A stretch of 64,000 bases of DNA, taken from the NCBI RefSeq assembly GCF_015706575.1, contig NW_024037070.1, positions 3,963,874 through 4,027,873 on the forward strand, in the 5' to 3' direction. Position numbers and translations under genes: made by a program. Below are positions 21,341 through 31,366 of the stretch, piece by piece (within the stretch, counting starts at the first letter, position 1; each line of letters begins with the position of its first letter). Below the pieces are notes generated by a model, which was not told the DNA's origin, ran no database searches, and worked only from the letters and a program-made list of their open reading frames with translations. This stretch comes from Patiria miniata (taxonomy: Eukaryota > Echinodermata > Asteroidea > Valvatida > Asterinidae).

Positions 21341-22183
21341 AAAGGGGAATCTATGGGAAATTCCCATATATCACGTATTTCCTGATCATATTTATAACAA
21401 GAAATACAATACAATTCATTTCGGTTCAATTTGCACTTGTACAGCAAACAATTATAATGCAACGTCAGGTTAGCAGAGTTGTATAAATTTCCTTCTTCCT
21501 CCCTTACTGTTTCCTCCCTCGCTGTCCCTTGAAATTATCGTGTTCCTTATATTTCAAGTTTGTTGACCATTTATTTCCATTGATAGCAGAGTGATGTACA
21601 CGTTATGTAAAGTCATCATACATTTGTATTTCACTGAAGCATGATCAGGGGAAGTTGAAACTTGAAAGGTCATGACTTTGCTTGAATCGCACTACATTGA
21701 AACACTGAAATTGCATTGAAAACGCTTTTCAAAGAAAGACAATAAAACCAACATTTACCGGGAAAGTTGAACAAACAGCCTGACAGACAGGCAGACTGGC
21801 AGACAGACAGACTGGCAGACAAACATGTACATGTAAACAAACAAACTTGTGGCAGTGAGCAGATAGCATACAAAACTGTTAGTTTGATTAGGATGATGAA
21901 AAAATTCTTGTGAACGGATTTGTATTTTATTGTAGAATTTATATAAATTTGAATTTACTTGAAGGATCCTTGGCTCATAATCAAAAAGGAGATAATGAAA
22001 TTGTGAGAAATCAACCAAGGCCCAAATCGATCTGACCTGTTTAGTAAAGTCAGAATCTCAATGCACCTGCAACTTGTGATGCCGAGTTGACTGTAAATTA
22101 TTCTATAACAACAGTGCGGACTTCCCAGGTCCTTCAGAATTCCTCGTGAAAAAAAAACAAAACAATTAGTGGGAATTTGACCT
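21341..22183. other. intron, CAGA-rich patch
   Basis: An imperfect (CAGA)n/(GGCAGACT)n tract lies at about 21,776-21,825. Otherwise AT-rich unique sequence. Confidence 0.45.
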
Positions 22184-22560
22184 TTGATGATTTCACACCC
22201 AATCCACGATGCTGTACCCGCTAAAGAGGCAAATTACTCTTTCAGGCATTTTTGTCGCCATGGCGATAGCACCGGGGTCGTCCGACTGAGATGTTTTTTA
22301 GCCGGGAGAGAGGAAATCGTCCGCTTTGGTTTTTTGTCTGGTCGTGGCGTCCCATTAGACAAATTGAATGTGGCAATTGGTATTGATAGCGGGACGGTTG
22401 GTTGGAATTGGGCAGGACGTGTACACAGGGAAGGCTGATGCGTAGGCTAATTGGAGAAGTGGCGCTGCAATCTATTGTGTCATTAGCACCTGTCATGAGT
22501 CATCAATTTGTTGAAGTCGCTTTTCATGTCGGGTGTATGTTTATCCCAGAAGAAGGGAGA
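22184..22560 (+). other. non-repetitive intron island, unknown role
   Basis: About 380 bp of balanced composition without the usual repeat words; an 84-codon plus ORF overlaps an 84-codon minus ORF. Neither shows a domain, an acceptor/donor pair in frame, or a start context I trust. A conserved regulatory element is the more likely explanation, but this is only texture. Confidence 0.25.
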
Positions 22561-22576
22561 AAAGTGTTTTACAATA

Positions 22577-22771
22577 AGCCAGTTCGGTATTTCAATGACC
22601 CCAGGTCATTCAGGATAACATGACTTGATGTTACGCGATGTTAGGCGCACGTCCTTTCTGCTGGTACATGTAATTTACATGCAAGTGTCGTGCGCCCAAA
22701 CGTTCAATTATCCCGAATGACCCGTGACCCATATCATTGTGCACATGCGCAGTTGAAATACCGAACTGGCT
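22577..22771. mobile_element. 195-bp TA-flanked MITE with AGCCAGTTCGGTATTTCAA ends
   Basis: Perfect 19-bp inverted ends AGCCAGTTCGGTATTTCAA / TTGAAATACCGAACTGGCT, TA on both sides (22,575-22,576; 22,772-22,773), and further pairing (GGTCATTC.GGATAA, GGCGCACG/CGTGCGCC). The hAT element to the right inserted into its very end, so it is the older insertion. Confidence 0.85.
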
Positions 22772-23869
22772 TATCCGAGTTGTAATGACTCGAGTCGAGT
22801 CCGACTCGAGTCACAATTTTTGGTGACTCGATTCGACCGAGTCCCTAAGGGTAAATGACTCGACTCGACTCGAGTCACTTCGAGCAAATGACTCGACTCG
22901 ACTCGAGTCCCTCATCAGAAGACTCGACTCGACTTGAGCGAAGGCTAATAAGACTTGAGTCCCAAAAATAAAAGCGCAACTTTGCGAAAAGTATTTGCAA
23001 TGACTTACGGTGCAAAATTTATGCTCACTTTACTTTGCGAATAGCAGTCATGTACAAATATACAACGTGTCACAGACTCCTAGTCCTACCTCATGGTTCT
23101 AGAACGCACAAAATACTATCCATTTTCTAATTCGCTGTTTCATCATTGGTTTTGGGCGATTTTTTATTTATAAAGCTATTGGATTCGAACGCTGGCTAAA
23201 CTTATGGCCTCCTTTTATAAATTTTGGTATACGGGTAATTCCACAAAGTTGGGTACAGAATGTGTGACATGAGGGTGAGTTTTTCAAAATAATGTGAAGA
23301 GCACTAAAATAACTTTTTTAGGTGCTGACATATATGTAGTGTCTAAAATAATAAACCATTTTGAGACATCTTGTCAAACGTTTTATTTTTAACAGTGTTG
23401 TTTATTAACAGATGCAAAGCAAGTTTCACATGTAACATGGACACCAAACATGAGGAATCACCTTTCCCATTGTTATTTTATAGAATTGATATGCTCCAAG
23501 TATAGAATGTATTTAAAAGGGCTTGATAAGTACATTAATTAAATTCATACATTTTTTGGCTAATCGTTATGAGATTATTGAAATCAGCTGTTGTTCACTC
23601 ACATGAAATGGGCAAATTATATAAATTTGGCCCTTCATACATATTTTTTCTTGTATTGTCTGTTCCAAAAATGTTTGTCTACACCAAACGTGTAAAACAC
23701 AAGGAAGCAAACCCACACGTTCAACTTATTTTGCCATGTTACCATTTCTTTTACACAAGACAGTATCCATGCAAAATAATTTTGTGGTTTCACATGTAAC
23801 AATGACACCAAAATATTGGTGTCCTGTTACACGTGAAACTGATATATGGATTATAAGGTAATAAGCTTT

Positions 23870-24750
23870 AAACTTGATAAAAAATGAGTAAAACTTCATT
23901 TATATTAGTTAAAAATGAACAAATTTGAAACATCAGCTGAAGATGTGAGTGTGTTTAGCTTTGAGACTCCCATATTGGACAGGGTTGGGTTTCACATGTA
24001 ACATGGATGCCAAATTATTGAACGTTCTGATTACATCTCAAGATGTGATGCCTAAACCATTTTGCCGTCCCCATCCTTCCCGTATCCCGTCCCTCCCCTC
24101 CCCTACCCCACCCCACCCTCCCCCACTCCATTCCCACCCTTCTAGTACCCATAACATATTGGACAGGGTTGGGTTTCACATGTAACATGGATGCCAAATT
24201 ATCGAAAGTTCCGATTACATCTCAAGATGTGATGCCTAAACTATTTTGCGGTCCCCATCCTTCCCGTATCCCGTCCCTACCCTCCTCTACCCCACCCCAC
24301 CCTCCCCCACTCCATTCCCATCCTTCTAGTACCCATTACATAACAGTGTTGTAGTCGAGTCCATCACAAGTCCCTGCAAGTCCATCATAAGTCCATCACA
24401 AACAATTCAGTCTTAATCAGGTAATAAACTTTAAACTTGATAAAAAAATGAGTAAAACTTCATTTACCGGTATATTAATTAAAAATGAACAAATTTGAAA
24501 CATCCGCTAAAGACGTGAGAGAGTTTAGCTTCGAGACTCCCATTATTGGACAGGGTTGGGTTTCACATGTAACATGGATGCCAAATTATCGAACGTTCTG
24601 ATTACATCTCAAGATGTGATGCCTAAACCATTTTGCCGTCCCCATCCTTCCCGTATCCCGTCCCTACCCTCCCCTACCCCCCCCCCCCCCCTCCCCACTC
24701 TACCCTCCCCTTCCCCACTCCATTCCCACCCTCTAGTACCCATTACATAA
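23870..24750 (+). repeat. three 183-bp repeats plus a segmental duplication
   Basis: Units begin TTGGACAGGGTTGGGTTTCA at about 23,976, 24,159 and 24,546; each has CATGTAACATGGATGCCAAA and a long C/T-rich tract (CCCGTCCCTACCCTCC type). The third is preceded by a second copy of the 105-bp segment before the first (23,870-23,975 against 24,420-24,545), so a block of about 480 bp was duplicated. TTTCACATGTAACA words also occur upstream at 23,424 and 23,789. Small plus ORFs here repeat because the DNA repeats. Confidence 0.85.
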
Positions 24751-25450
24751 CAGTGTTGTTGGATGCATTGTTCCTTGGATTAACCATTCCCAAATGGATG
24801 AATTTACTGAACATGCTGAAGCCTAAATCAATGCAAATTATGAATTTATTTCTTAGGGGAAGATTTTTTTTTAGTTTTGTACTATTCATTCTTATGTGTT
24901 TTGTTTCTTTTGTTTGAAAAAAATGTTGAAATATCTTAATTCAAACCAGAAAAAGAAAATCACATGATGCTCCACCCCCATTATGAGAATGGAATGGTCT
25001 GGCGGTATCCTGGCCTGTGACCAATCAATGTTGACACTTCCCCTCTTATTTTAGACTAACTTCAGTAAAAATCACCAACTTTCGAACCCCCTTCAAACAG
25101 ATAAATGAAAAGGACCCCATTTTTAATAGATCAGACGTTGACCATCCAACGCAGGCAAAAGCACAGGCCAAAACACAAAATCGTACCACACCGTCGCATG
25201 GAAACCACGTCGTGATATTTCCATTACGATGTGCAATTTCAGTTAGGGTTTCGGGACACATATTTAGCGTCATTTGTGAAAGCTTAGCCTCTTCTAGTCC
25301 GAGTAACTTGGACCCAACTTATCGCCTTTTTTAACATTTTGGACATGGTCTGGCGATAGTGGGGTCCAAGCTAATACCGCGACCTGGACAACATCATCCT
25401 GTCACTGTCCCAAACCAACATTTTCCAACAAAAAACATCAGATTTCACCT

Positions 25451-26172
25451 TCAAAACGGCCTCCAAATTACTAGATATGCCACCTGAAGTACAAGTAGAC
25501 ATCGATGATTAAGATGGTTGTACTTAAGTTTACTTACGATCCGGAAGAAAAGTGAAATTTTCCGTTCATTTCGGAGAGCTCCCCTCGCGATCTTGAACAC
25601 GTTAAATTTCCGATCGTGTTTAATGTTTGAACGACGCGATTTCTTCTACATGCCCAGTGTACATTCAATGGTCCCCGTATCCCGTGTGCGATTCCGTTAC
25701 CGAGCGCGCGCGATGCACGATTATGATAATGAGTCACGTTTGTAAACACATACATGTGCATTTTGAACTGCAAAAGGGAATCGGGAACCAGCTTGAACTG
25801 GTACCCGCCATAAAAGCTGCGCTAGTTCCCGACTCCCTATTATCGTTTGAAATGCACATGTGTTTACAAACGTGATCCAGTCTACTCATTATCATAATCG
25901 ATGCATCGCGCACGCTCGGTAACGGAATCGCACTCGGGATACGGGGACCATCGAATCGAATGTACGCTGGGCATGTAGAAGAAATCGCGTCGTTCAAACA
26001 TTAAACACGATCGGAAATTTAACGTGTTCAAGATCGCGAGGGGAGCTCTCCGAAATGAACGGAAAATTTCACTTTTCTTCCGGATCGTAAGTAAACTTAA
26101 GTACAACCATCTTAATCATCGATGTCTACTTGTACTTCAGGTGGCATATCTAGTAATTTGGAGGCCGTTTGA
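25451..26172. repeat. 722-bp near-perfect palindrome (fold-back)
   Basis: The arms start TCAAAACGGCCTCC and end GGAGGCCGTTTGA and meet at a loop of only about 25 bp near 25,810. The outer 200 bp of the arms appear identical; inner parts differ by a few indels (for example CACATACATGTGC against CACATGTGC). Equal ORFs on opposite strands (25,518-25,745 plus; 25,882-26,106 minus) are a result of this. No gene inferred. Confidence 0.9.
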
Positions 26173-27444
26173 CCGTGCATGAACATGTTTTATGCCAAAT
26201 CACGGAAATGGAATATCACGTCGTCACGCGGTTACCATTTTGTTTCGTATCCATTCCGTAGCTGAAGTGCAGGTTTTAGCGTGTCAACTATACTGCAACA
26301 ATTGTTTGAGATGTTATTCATGTTTCAGCATACACAGGGAGTAGTTCTTCGGGATTACCAGGCACCGTGTTGATAAATCTGTAATCTAACCCTTGTTTGT
26401 CCTCCCCGAATGTGGTATACCTCGTAACTGACATCACACCGTAAAAAAATGACACCAAAACTATTGGCACCCACGATGGAAAAGTTGCCGAAAGCACGCG
26501 GGTTTCTTCTTGCAACAAAGCAAGGGTTGCATCCGGGTACTTTGATTACAAGACGTTCATCCAGAAAATCTATAGAGGGCGCACGCGCGATCGCATTTAA
26601 TTATCACGTCGTCACGTTTTTTAGTGGATGCGAAGTCAACTACCAGTGAGTAACCACGGTTGTTTTTTAAAAATCGTGTAGTTTTTTTCATGATTTCTGG
26701 TTGGATACGAATGGAATGCTACTGTTTCTCGTGGAAATCGTTATTTGGGTCTTCTAAATGACTCTGACATTTTACAATATGTCGGTAAATTTCGGTTTCA
26801 CCTCGCAACATTGCTGACACGAAATGTTACGATGGGCGCTGAGACTTCCGTGATCGATACTTCAGAAATGCAAGACGCATGGAATAAATAACAATCAGGG
26901 AATCGTAAACGGTCTATTGGTTCAACTTTATTTGCAAAACATTATTTAAAATATACTCTTGGGAACACAGAATCGTACATTGAAGACCGAGTATGTTTCA
27001 TGTCACAAAATATTCTTAAAATAAACATGGATACCATGATATTTTGGTGACGTAGTTTGGGTTTCGACCAATTGGAGGTCCCAAAAAAATTTTTTTTCTT
27101 GTTCGCCCATTCATCCTCAATAAATCGGGATCGATAAAAAATGTGATTAATTTGTCCAAAAAAAAAATAACAGCACTTTGTTTTCACTGGACCACTGTCA
27201 CTGATGCATTGATTGTGTACCCAACTTCATGGAATGACCCATATACATGTAGTGTTCAAATAATCGTGACTCGAATTGACTCGAGCTAAATATTTGACTC
27301 GACTCGACCTTTTGACCTAATGACTCGACTCGACTCGAGTCACTTCTTTAAAATGACTTGACTCGACTCGAGTCACTTCTTAACAATGACTCGACTCGAC
27401 TCGAGTCACAAAAATCAGTGACTCGTTACAACTCTGTTGCTTAT

Positions 27445-27965
27445 TCAAAACTAGGACAAAGGGTTCCCGTAGACTGGAGGTTGAGAACAAGTTTGCAAAA
27501 CCTAATGTGGCACAATTTGCTTACAGTATGGTAAAACTAATGCAACTTAACACCTGAAAGTAGAAAGTAGAAAGGGATACTTCAAGTGCTCTAAATAGGA
27601 AATCAAGAAGTATCTTAAATTCTACCAAAATAGAAGGCCTACATTTGCACAATTAAAAATGAAAACAAAACTGATTTTACAGAGTACAGTACCGTATACT
27701 AAGTATCAGAATGGGTTTTTGATTTCACTTGTTGTTCAGCAACAGAAAAGAGTGTTTACATTGTACACCTGTACATAAGGGCAATTCTTCAGAAATTGAA
27801 ACTAAAGTTAATTTTGGGGAAACAAAAGGTTCTTTTTATGTGATGTACAGTAGTACAAATGATTATTGTTCACTATAAGTGTTGCTAGTAAGAAAAGTTG
27901 CAAATTTCTTAAGATATTTCATAAGTCGGTCTTTCCGTGCATTAATTAGCATAATTTTAATTACA
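27445..27965. other. intron, nothing recognised
   Basis: AT-rich unique sequence following the hAT element. Confidence 0.35.
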
Positions 27966-28087
27966 AAATGTCACACACGTGACCAATCAAAATGTCACAC
28001 ACACGTGACCAATCAAAATGTCACACACACGTGACCAATCAAAATGTCACACACACGTGACCAATCAAAATGTCACACATGCGACAT
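27966..28087 (+). repeat. 26-bp tandem repeat (ATGTCACACACACGTGACC)
   Basis: Four units of ATGTCACACACACGTGACC-AATCAAA (the first two bases shorter) plus a partial fifth. Each has an inverted pair TGTCAC/GTGACC around CACGTG-like bases. Confidence 0.9.
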
Positions 28088-29067
28088 TCCCATCAATTCC
28101 CATTTAGTAAAACTAAAGCAGAGGGTGTACATTGTGTATGCATTCTGTAAATCACAAAAGACTAGTCTTACTCCAAAATAAATATGGGTGTGTGTGTGTC
28201 CTTAGATCTTAGGAGAAAAGCGTGAATATCTGGTATGGGCCGGATAACATGATTATGTCACACATGTGACCAAACTTTGATGACCCCTCCTAATATTTTG
28301 ACACAATTTGTGAAAGTAGAAACTATACTCTGAGGTAGGGAGTAAAAAGTACTAACCTGCTGAATCAGTGCATGTAATTTGTCAGATGTAGTTAACAAGG
28401 GGTAGGCCTAAAGCTTTAAAAATCAGACGAACCCAATTTTATGTCACACAGTGACCAAAGAATGGCCCATCATCTTTTCATGACATTCCTTTTGATTCTA
28501 CATGTACTTCCTGAACATGTAAAGTTTCATCACAGTCGGTTTTACTTTTCCTTTCTGTCAACATTCTGTCGTCACTGCCCCTTTTAGGCAGATCATTACC
28601 GGTATGTGACATTTGTCTGGGAGTGGGCTTAACCTCAAAAACCAATTATTGTGATGAGAAAAGGCTCACAATCTCGTATGTTTGTATGTTTTCATGTACA
28701 ATGTAAGACAACTATATGTTGTGATGGCTAGGAGGTGCATTTTTGCCTCTAGCAATGTTCAGAATCACTGCGTGCAGGTAATAAAATGTCACACACGCGA
28801 CATTCAGAGAAAGTCTACCATGTTTTCATGAGTATCCCCCCCCCCCCCCGGTACATGTATATCGCTGGGGGGGGGGGGGGGGTTACCAGTGCTTGTGTGT
28901 GGAGACCATAAAAGCCCATCCAAGCTGAAGTTTCATATCAGGTGCATTGAGCTTGGGTCTGCACACATGAACAATGCCAGTTGAACCCCACCATTACTTT
29001 GTTCACTGTAATTCATGCCTGCTTAACATGAAACCCAATCCGACAAGTTCAACTTTAAATATATAAA
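28088..29067. repeat. intron with scattered TGTCACAC words and facing poly-C/poly-G
   Basis: Single relatives of the tandem unit occur at 28,255, 28,441 and 28,786. A run of 14 C (28,836-28,849) faces a run of 16 G (28,867-28,882) across a TACATGTA-containing spacer. No gene. Confidence 0.6.
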
Positions 29068-29081
29068 AATCTAGGTACCGG

Positions 29082-29476
29082 TAGGGCTGTCCATTTCCGA
29101 ATTATTTCGCATTTGATTACTCGAAACGTTGTACTGGATATTTGGATATTCGAAACTTCCAGCTGCAACTGCCTGCTGCGCCGGTAATATGTTGCATGAA
29201 GAAGTGTGCTGGTTCAAATTGCTGTGGAGCAATCCATATGGGGCGCTGAGTGTTTTGCAGTAACTATTTGATAACAATGAACCGCTGTCGAGAAAAAAAA
29301 ATTACAGTCGACAAAAGCCGTAACTTTATGATGAAAATAACATCACAGTGGTGTGTGTATAATGTGTATAGTTTTTTGGGGTTTTTTTTCCTGAATATTC
29401 AAACCGGCAAAAAGCTATTCGAATATCCAGTTGATGATCGAATATTCGACTATTTGGCATATTCGGGACAGCCCTA
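29082..29476. mobile_element. 395-bp hAT MITE with TAGGGCTGTCC ends
   Basis: TAGGGCTGTCCATTTCCGAA and (inverted) TAGGGCTGTCCCGAATATGC are classic hAT tips. Flanks are AATCTAGG (29,068-29,075) and GATCTAGG (29,477-29,484), an 8-bp duplication with one mismatch, but TACCGG lies between the left copy and the tip. ATTCGAATATCC-type words inside form the subterminal inverted region. A 75-codon ORF inside is spurious. Confidence 0.85.
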
Positions 29477-29546
29477 GATCTAGGATGCAGTAAGACTTGC
29501 TAATAACAAAAGCATACATAAATGTAGATGATTCTAGTCCCTACAT

Positions 29547-29701
29547 CAGGCATGCAACTTCTCCGCAATTCAGCTGATTTCCTCTTTGTCGACTTCTCCT
29601 GCATGCTATTATTAAAAATTGAAAAACATACAAGTCTGTAGAGAGTCTTATCAAGTTGGGAATTTCCCTTTTTTGTGACTTCCCAGTTGCAAACACACCT
29701 G
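29547..29701. mobile_element. CAGGCATGCAAC MITE, diverged copy
   Basis: CAGGCATGCAACTTCTCC at the left, CTTCCCAGTTGCAAACACAC at the right, and AGCTGATTTCCTC, CAAGTCTGT and GAATTTCC inside align with the cleaner copy at 40,439-40,587. The right tip is decayed. Confidence 0.65.
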
Positions 29702-30628
29702 CTCCGTTAATTTATTTATAATTTAATTGAGTTGTATGCAGCTTTTGGTCAGTAACGCAAATCCCTTGATGACATTTACCGTACCCATTGATTTTTGTAC
29801 CGTCAGAGTTTTTCTGGGAGGAATCCTTAAAAAAACAGTTGACTTAAAAAAAATTCAGTTGTGTGTCACAGTAGTGTGAGTAAAACCAGGTTTTCAAAAA
29901 ATATTTTGTTGGACCCTGGTTGAAGCTTGAAGAAATGTGTGATTTTGTGGCAGTCTCCTTGCGCTATGGTTGGACAAAAGACCCACACCAATTTTAACTA
30001 CAAACTTACAATGCTCAGATTTTAATAGTTAAAGCCCAGTGTTGGTCATTATTCCTGGATTATTGAACAGCTATTGTGTGGTAAGAAGATTATCTCTAAC
30101 CTTGTAGCATTGGGCTTTCTGCATTGTTTACAATGTACTACATTTGTATGTCTTGAAACCCCCTCCCACCGTTTTTTTTTGGGGGGGGGGCAGGGGATGT
30201 ACCGTACATGTATCAGGAAGCAAGGAATGGTTACAAACTTTTGTACAGCACTAATATCATTTTAAAAAGTTGTAATGTTAATTTTTTTAATGTACTGAAA
30301 CTGAGTAGGTGCATATTATTAATTAGAAAGTTGACCAAAGAAATGGACCAGGATTTGAATTCAATTTCTGTGTTCACCTTCATTATTTTTATTGATAATT
30401 AGAGTAACAAACGTCATTGTTGCGTGCTTTATCAGACGGATTTCTGTTCTGTTGCAAAACTAAAACTTCAATGTGTAACAGTTCGACTAGTTCTTGGGAA
30501 TTTTCCCCTTGAAGCAAGTAAACAGTATACAAATGCATTTAGTGATCAAGTTGTCAATCAAAGTCTCCTGACGATGACTAGAGCAGGCTAGTCGAAACGT
30601 TGAGACCAAAGACAAGTTCTTTTAGAAC
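29702..30628. other. intron, nothing recognised
   Basis: AT-rich with a poly-T/poly-G run at about 30,170-30,190. No structure recognised. Confidence 0.35.
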
Positions 30629-30632
30629 TTAA

Positions 30633-31133
30633 AGCTATAGTCCATCATTTGCAGCCATCCGAAAAGTAACTGGCGTAATTATTGTTGAAAAACAAACTTG
30701 GTTGAAAGATAGTAAGGGAACTAAACTCCCTGTGAAATTATTCTTTCTGGGAAGCTGTCATTTTGAAGTAATCAACGAAAGAAGGCATTTCCAACGGTGA
30801 TTCTTAAGAAGCACCGTAGGAAAATTTAAATTAGTAGCTCGTTTTGTTATTCAGCGCAGCGCGCACAAGTATTGGAACGACGCACATCCGCGTGCGGTTG
30901 TTATAATTCGTCGGATCAGTGCGCTACGTCGCGTATAGCTGCAATTCAAAACATGATTCAGTAACTTTTGATTGGAAATTGAGATCTTAGAATGCTGTTT
31001 TTCTCGGAATGTACAGCTGAAGCTTAGCTGAAATTTCATCAGGTTAGTTGCTTAGTATCCTTCATTAGATTTTATACTCTTTTGTTGCTTCAAACGAACA
31101 AAATGCACAAATTACAAATGATGGACTGTAGCT
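30633..31133. mobile_element. 501-bp TTAA MITE, family 2 copy 1
   Basis: Ends AGCTATAGTCCATCATTTG and CAAATGATGGACTGTAGCT, flanked by TTAA on both sides (30,629-30,632; 31,134-31,137). The centre is CpG-rich (CAGCGCAGCGCGC, ATAATTCGTCGGATC). It differs from family 1 but shares the TTAA-AG...CATTTG end plan. Confidence 0.85.
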
Positions 31134-31137
31134 TTAA

Positions 31138-31302
31138 AGCAGGACTGTTCTTAACAGAACTAAAAATACATACATGTAGCGAAAGTTGATAATGAGCAGG
31201 ACAAGTTCTTTTCAGAATTAAATACCGGTATCTTACCACATGGTGTTACCGCAAACCGAAACGATACCGATACTCCACCATGCAAAGCCTAAAATCGTAT
31301 GT
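31138..31302. other. intron between repeats
   Basis: Short unique stretch with one TACCGGTA (31,224-31,231). Confidence 0.35.
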
Positions 31303-31366
31303 TGTCAATCACATGTCAATCACATGTCAAGCACATGTCAATCGCATGTCAATCACATGTCAGTTG
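31303..31366 (+). repeat. 11-bp minisatellite (ATGTCAATCAC)
   Basis: About six near-identical units of ATGTCAATCAC with single changes (AAGCAC, AATCGC). Two overlapping ORFs are translations of it. Confidence 0.9.

Larger units (their letters stand above)
23233..27240. mobile_element. 4.0-kb nested TIR element with GGGTCATTCCAT ends
   Basis: The left end GGGTAATTCCACAAAGTTGG and the right end (inverted) GGGTCATTCCATGAAGTTGG continue with GTACA.AAT, about 29 bp in all. The flanks GTATAC and ATATAC (23,227-23,232; 27,241-27,246) may be a 6-bp duplication. It contains a tandem repeat array and a 722-bp palindrome but no recognisable transposase. Shorter elements at 50,477 and 60,626 share the GGGTCATTC-type tip, so this may be a large member of the same family. 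Superfamily unassigned. Confidence 0.7.
22775..27436. mobile_element. hAT element (non-autonomous), split by a nested insertion
   Basis: Tips CCGAGTTGTAATGACTC and (inverted) CAGAGTTGTAACGAGTCAC are hAT-like. The flanks TGGCTTAT (22,767-22,774) and TTGCTTAT (27,437-27,444) are an 8-bp target duplication with one mismatch. Subterminal blocks at both ends repeat GACTCGACTCGAGTCA several times (22,786-22,935; 27,268-27,425). Without the nested 4-kb element only about 650 bp belong to the hAT copy, and no transposase or dimerisation motif is seen. Confidence 0.8.

Noticed and set aside
21249-21486. Overlapping ORFs on both strands at about 21.25-21.49 kb
   Set aside because: Largely translations of TACATGTA/TACGTA words; no domain.
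24015-24750. Proline-rich small proteins encoded in the C/T-rich repeats
   Set aside because: ORFs follow the tandem repeat and its pyrimidine tract in every copy; no coding signal.
25518-26106. Matching ORFs on opposite strands that might be a duplicated gene
   Set aside because: They are the two arms of the 722-bp palindrome; short, no domain, open in only one of several frames.
27966-28087. CRISPR-like array of 26-bp repeats
   Set aside because: Units are directly adjacent with no unique spacers, in a eukaryotic intron; an ordinary tandem repeat.
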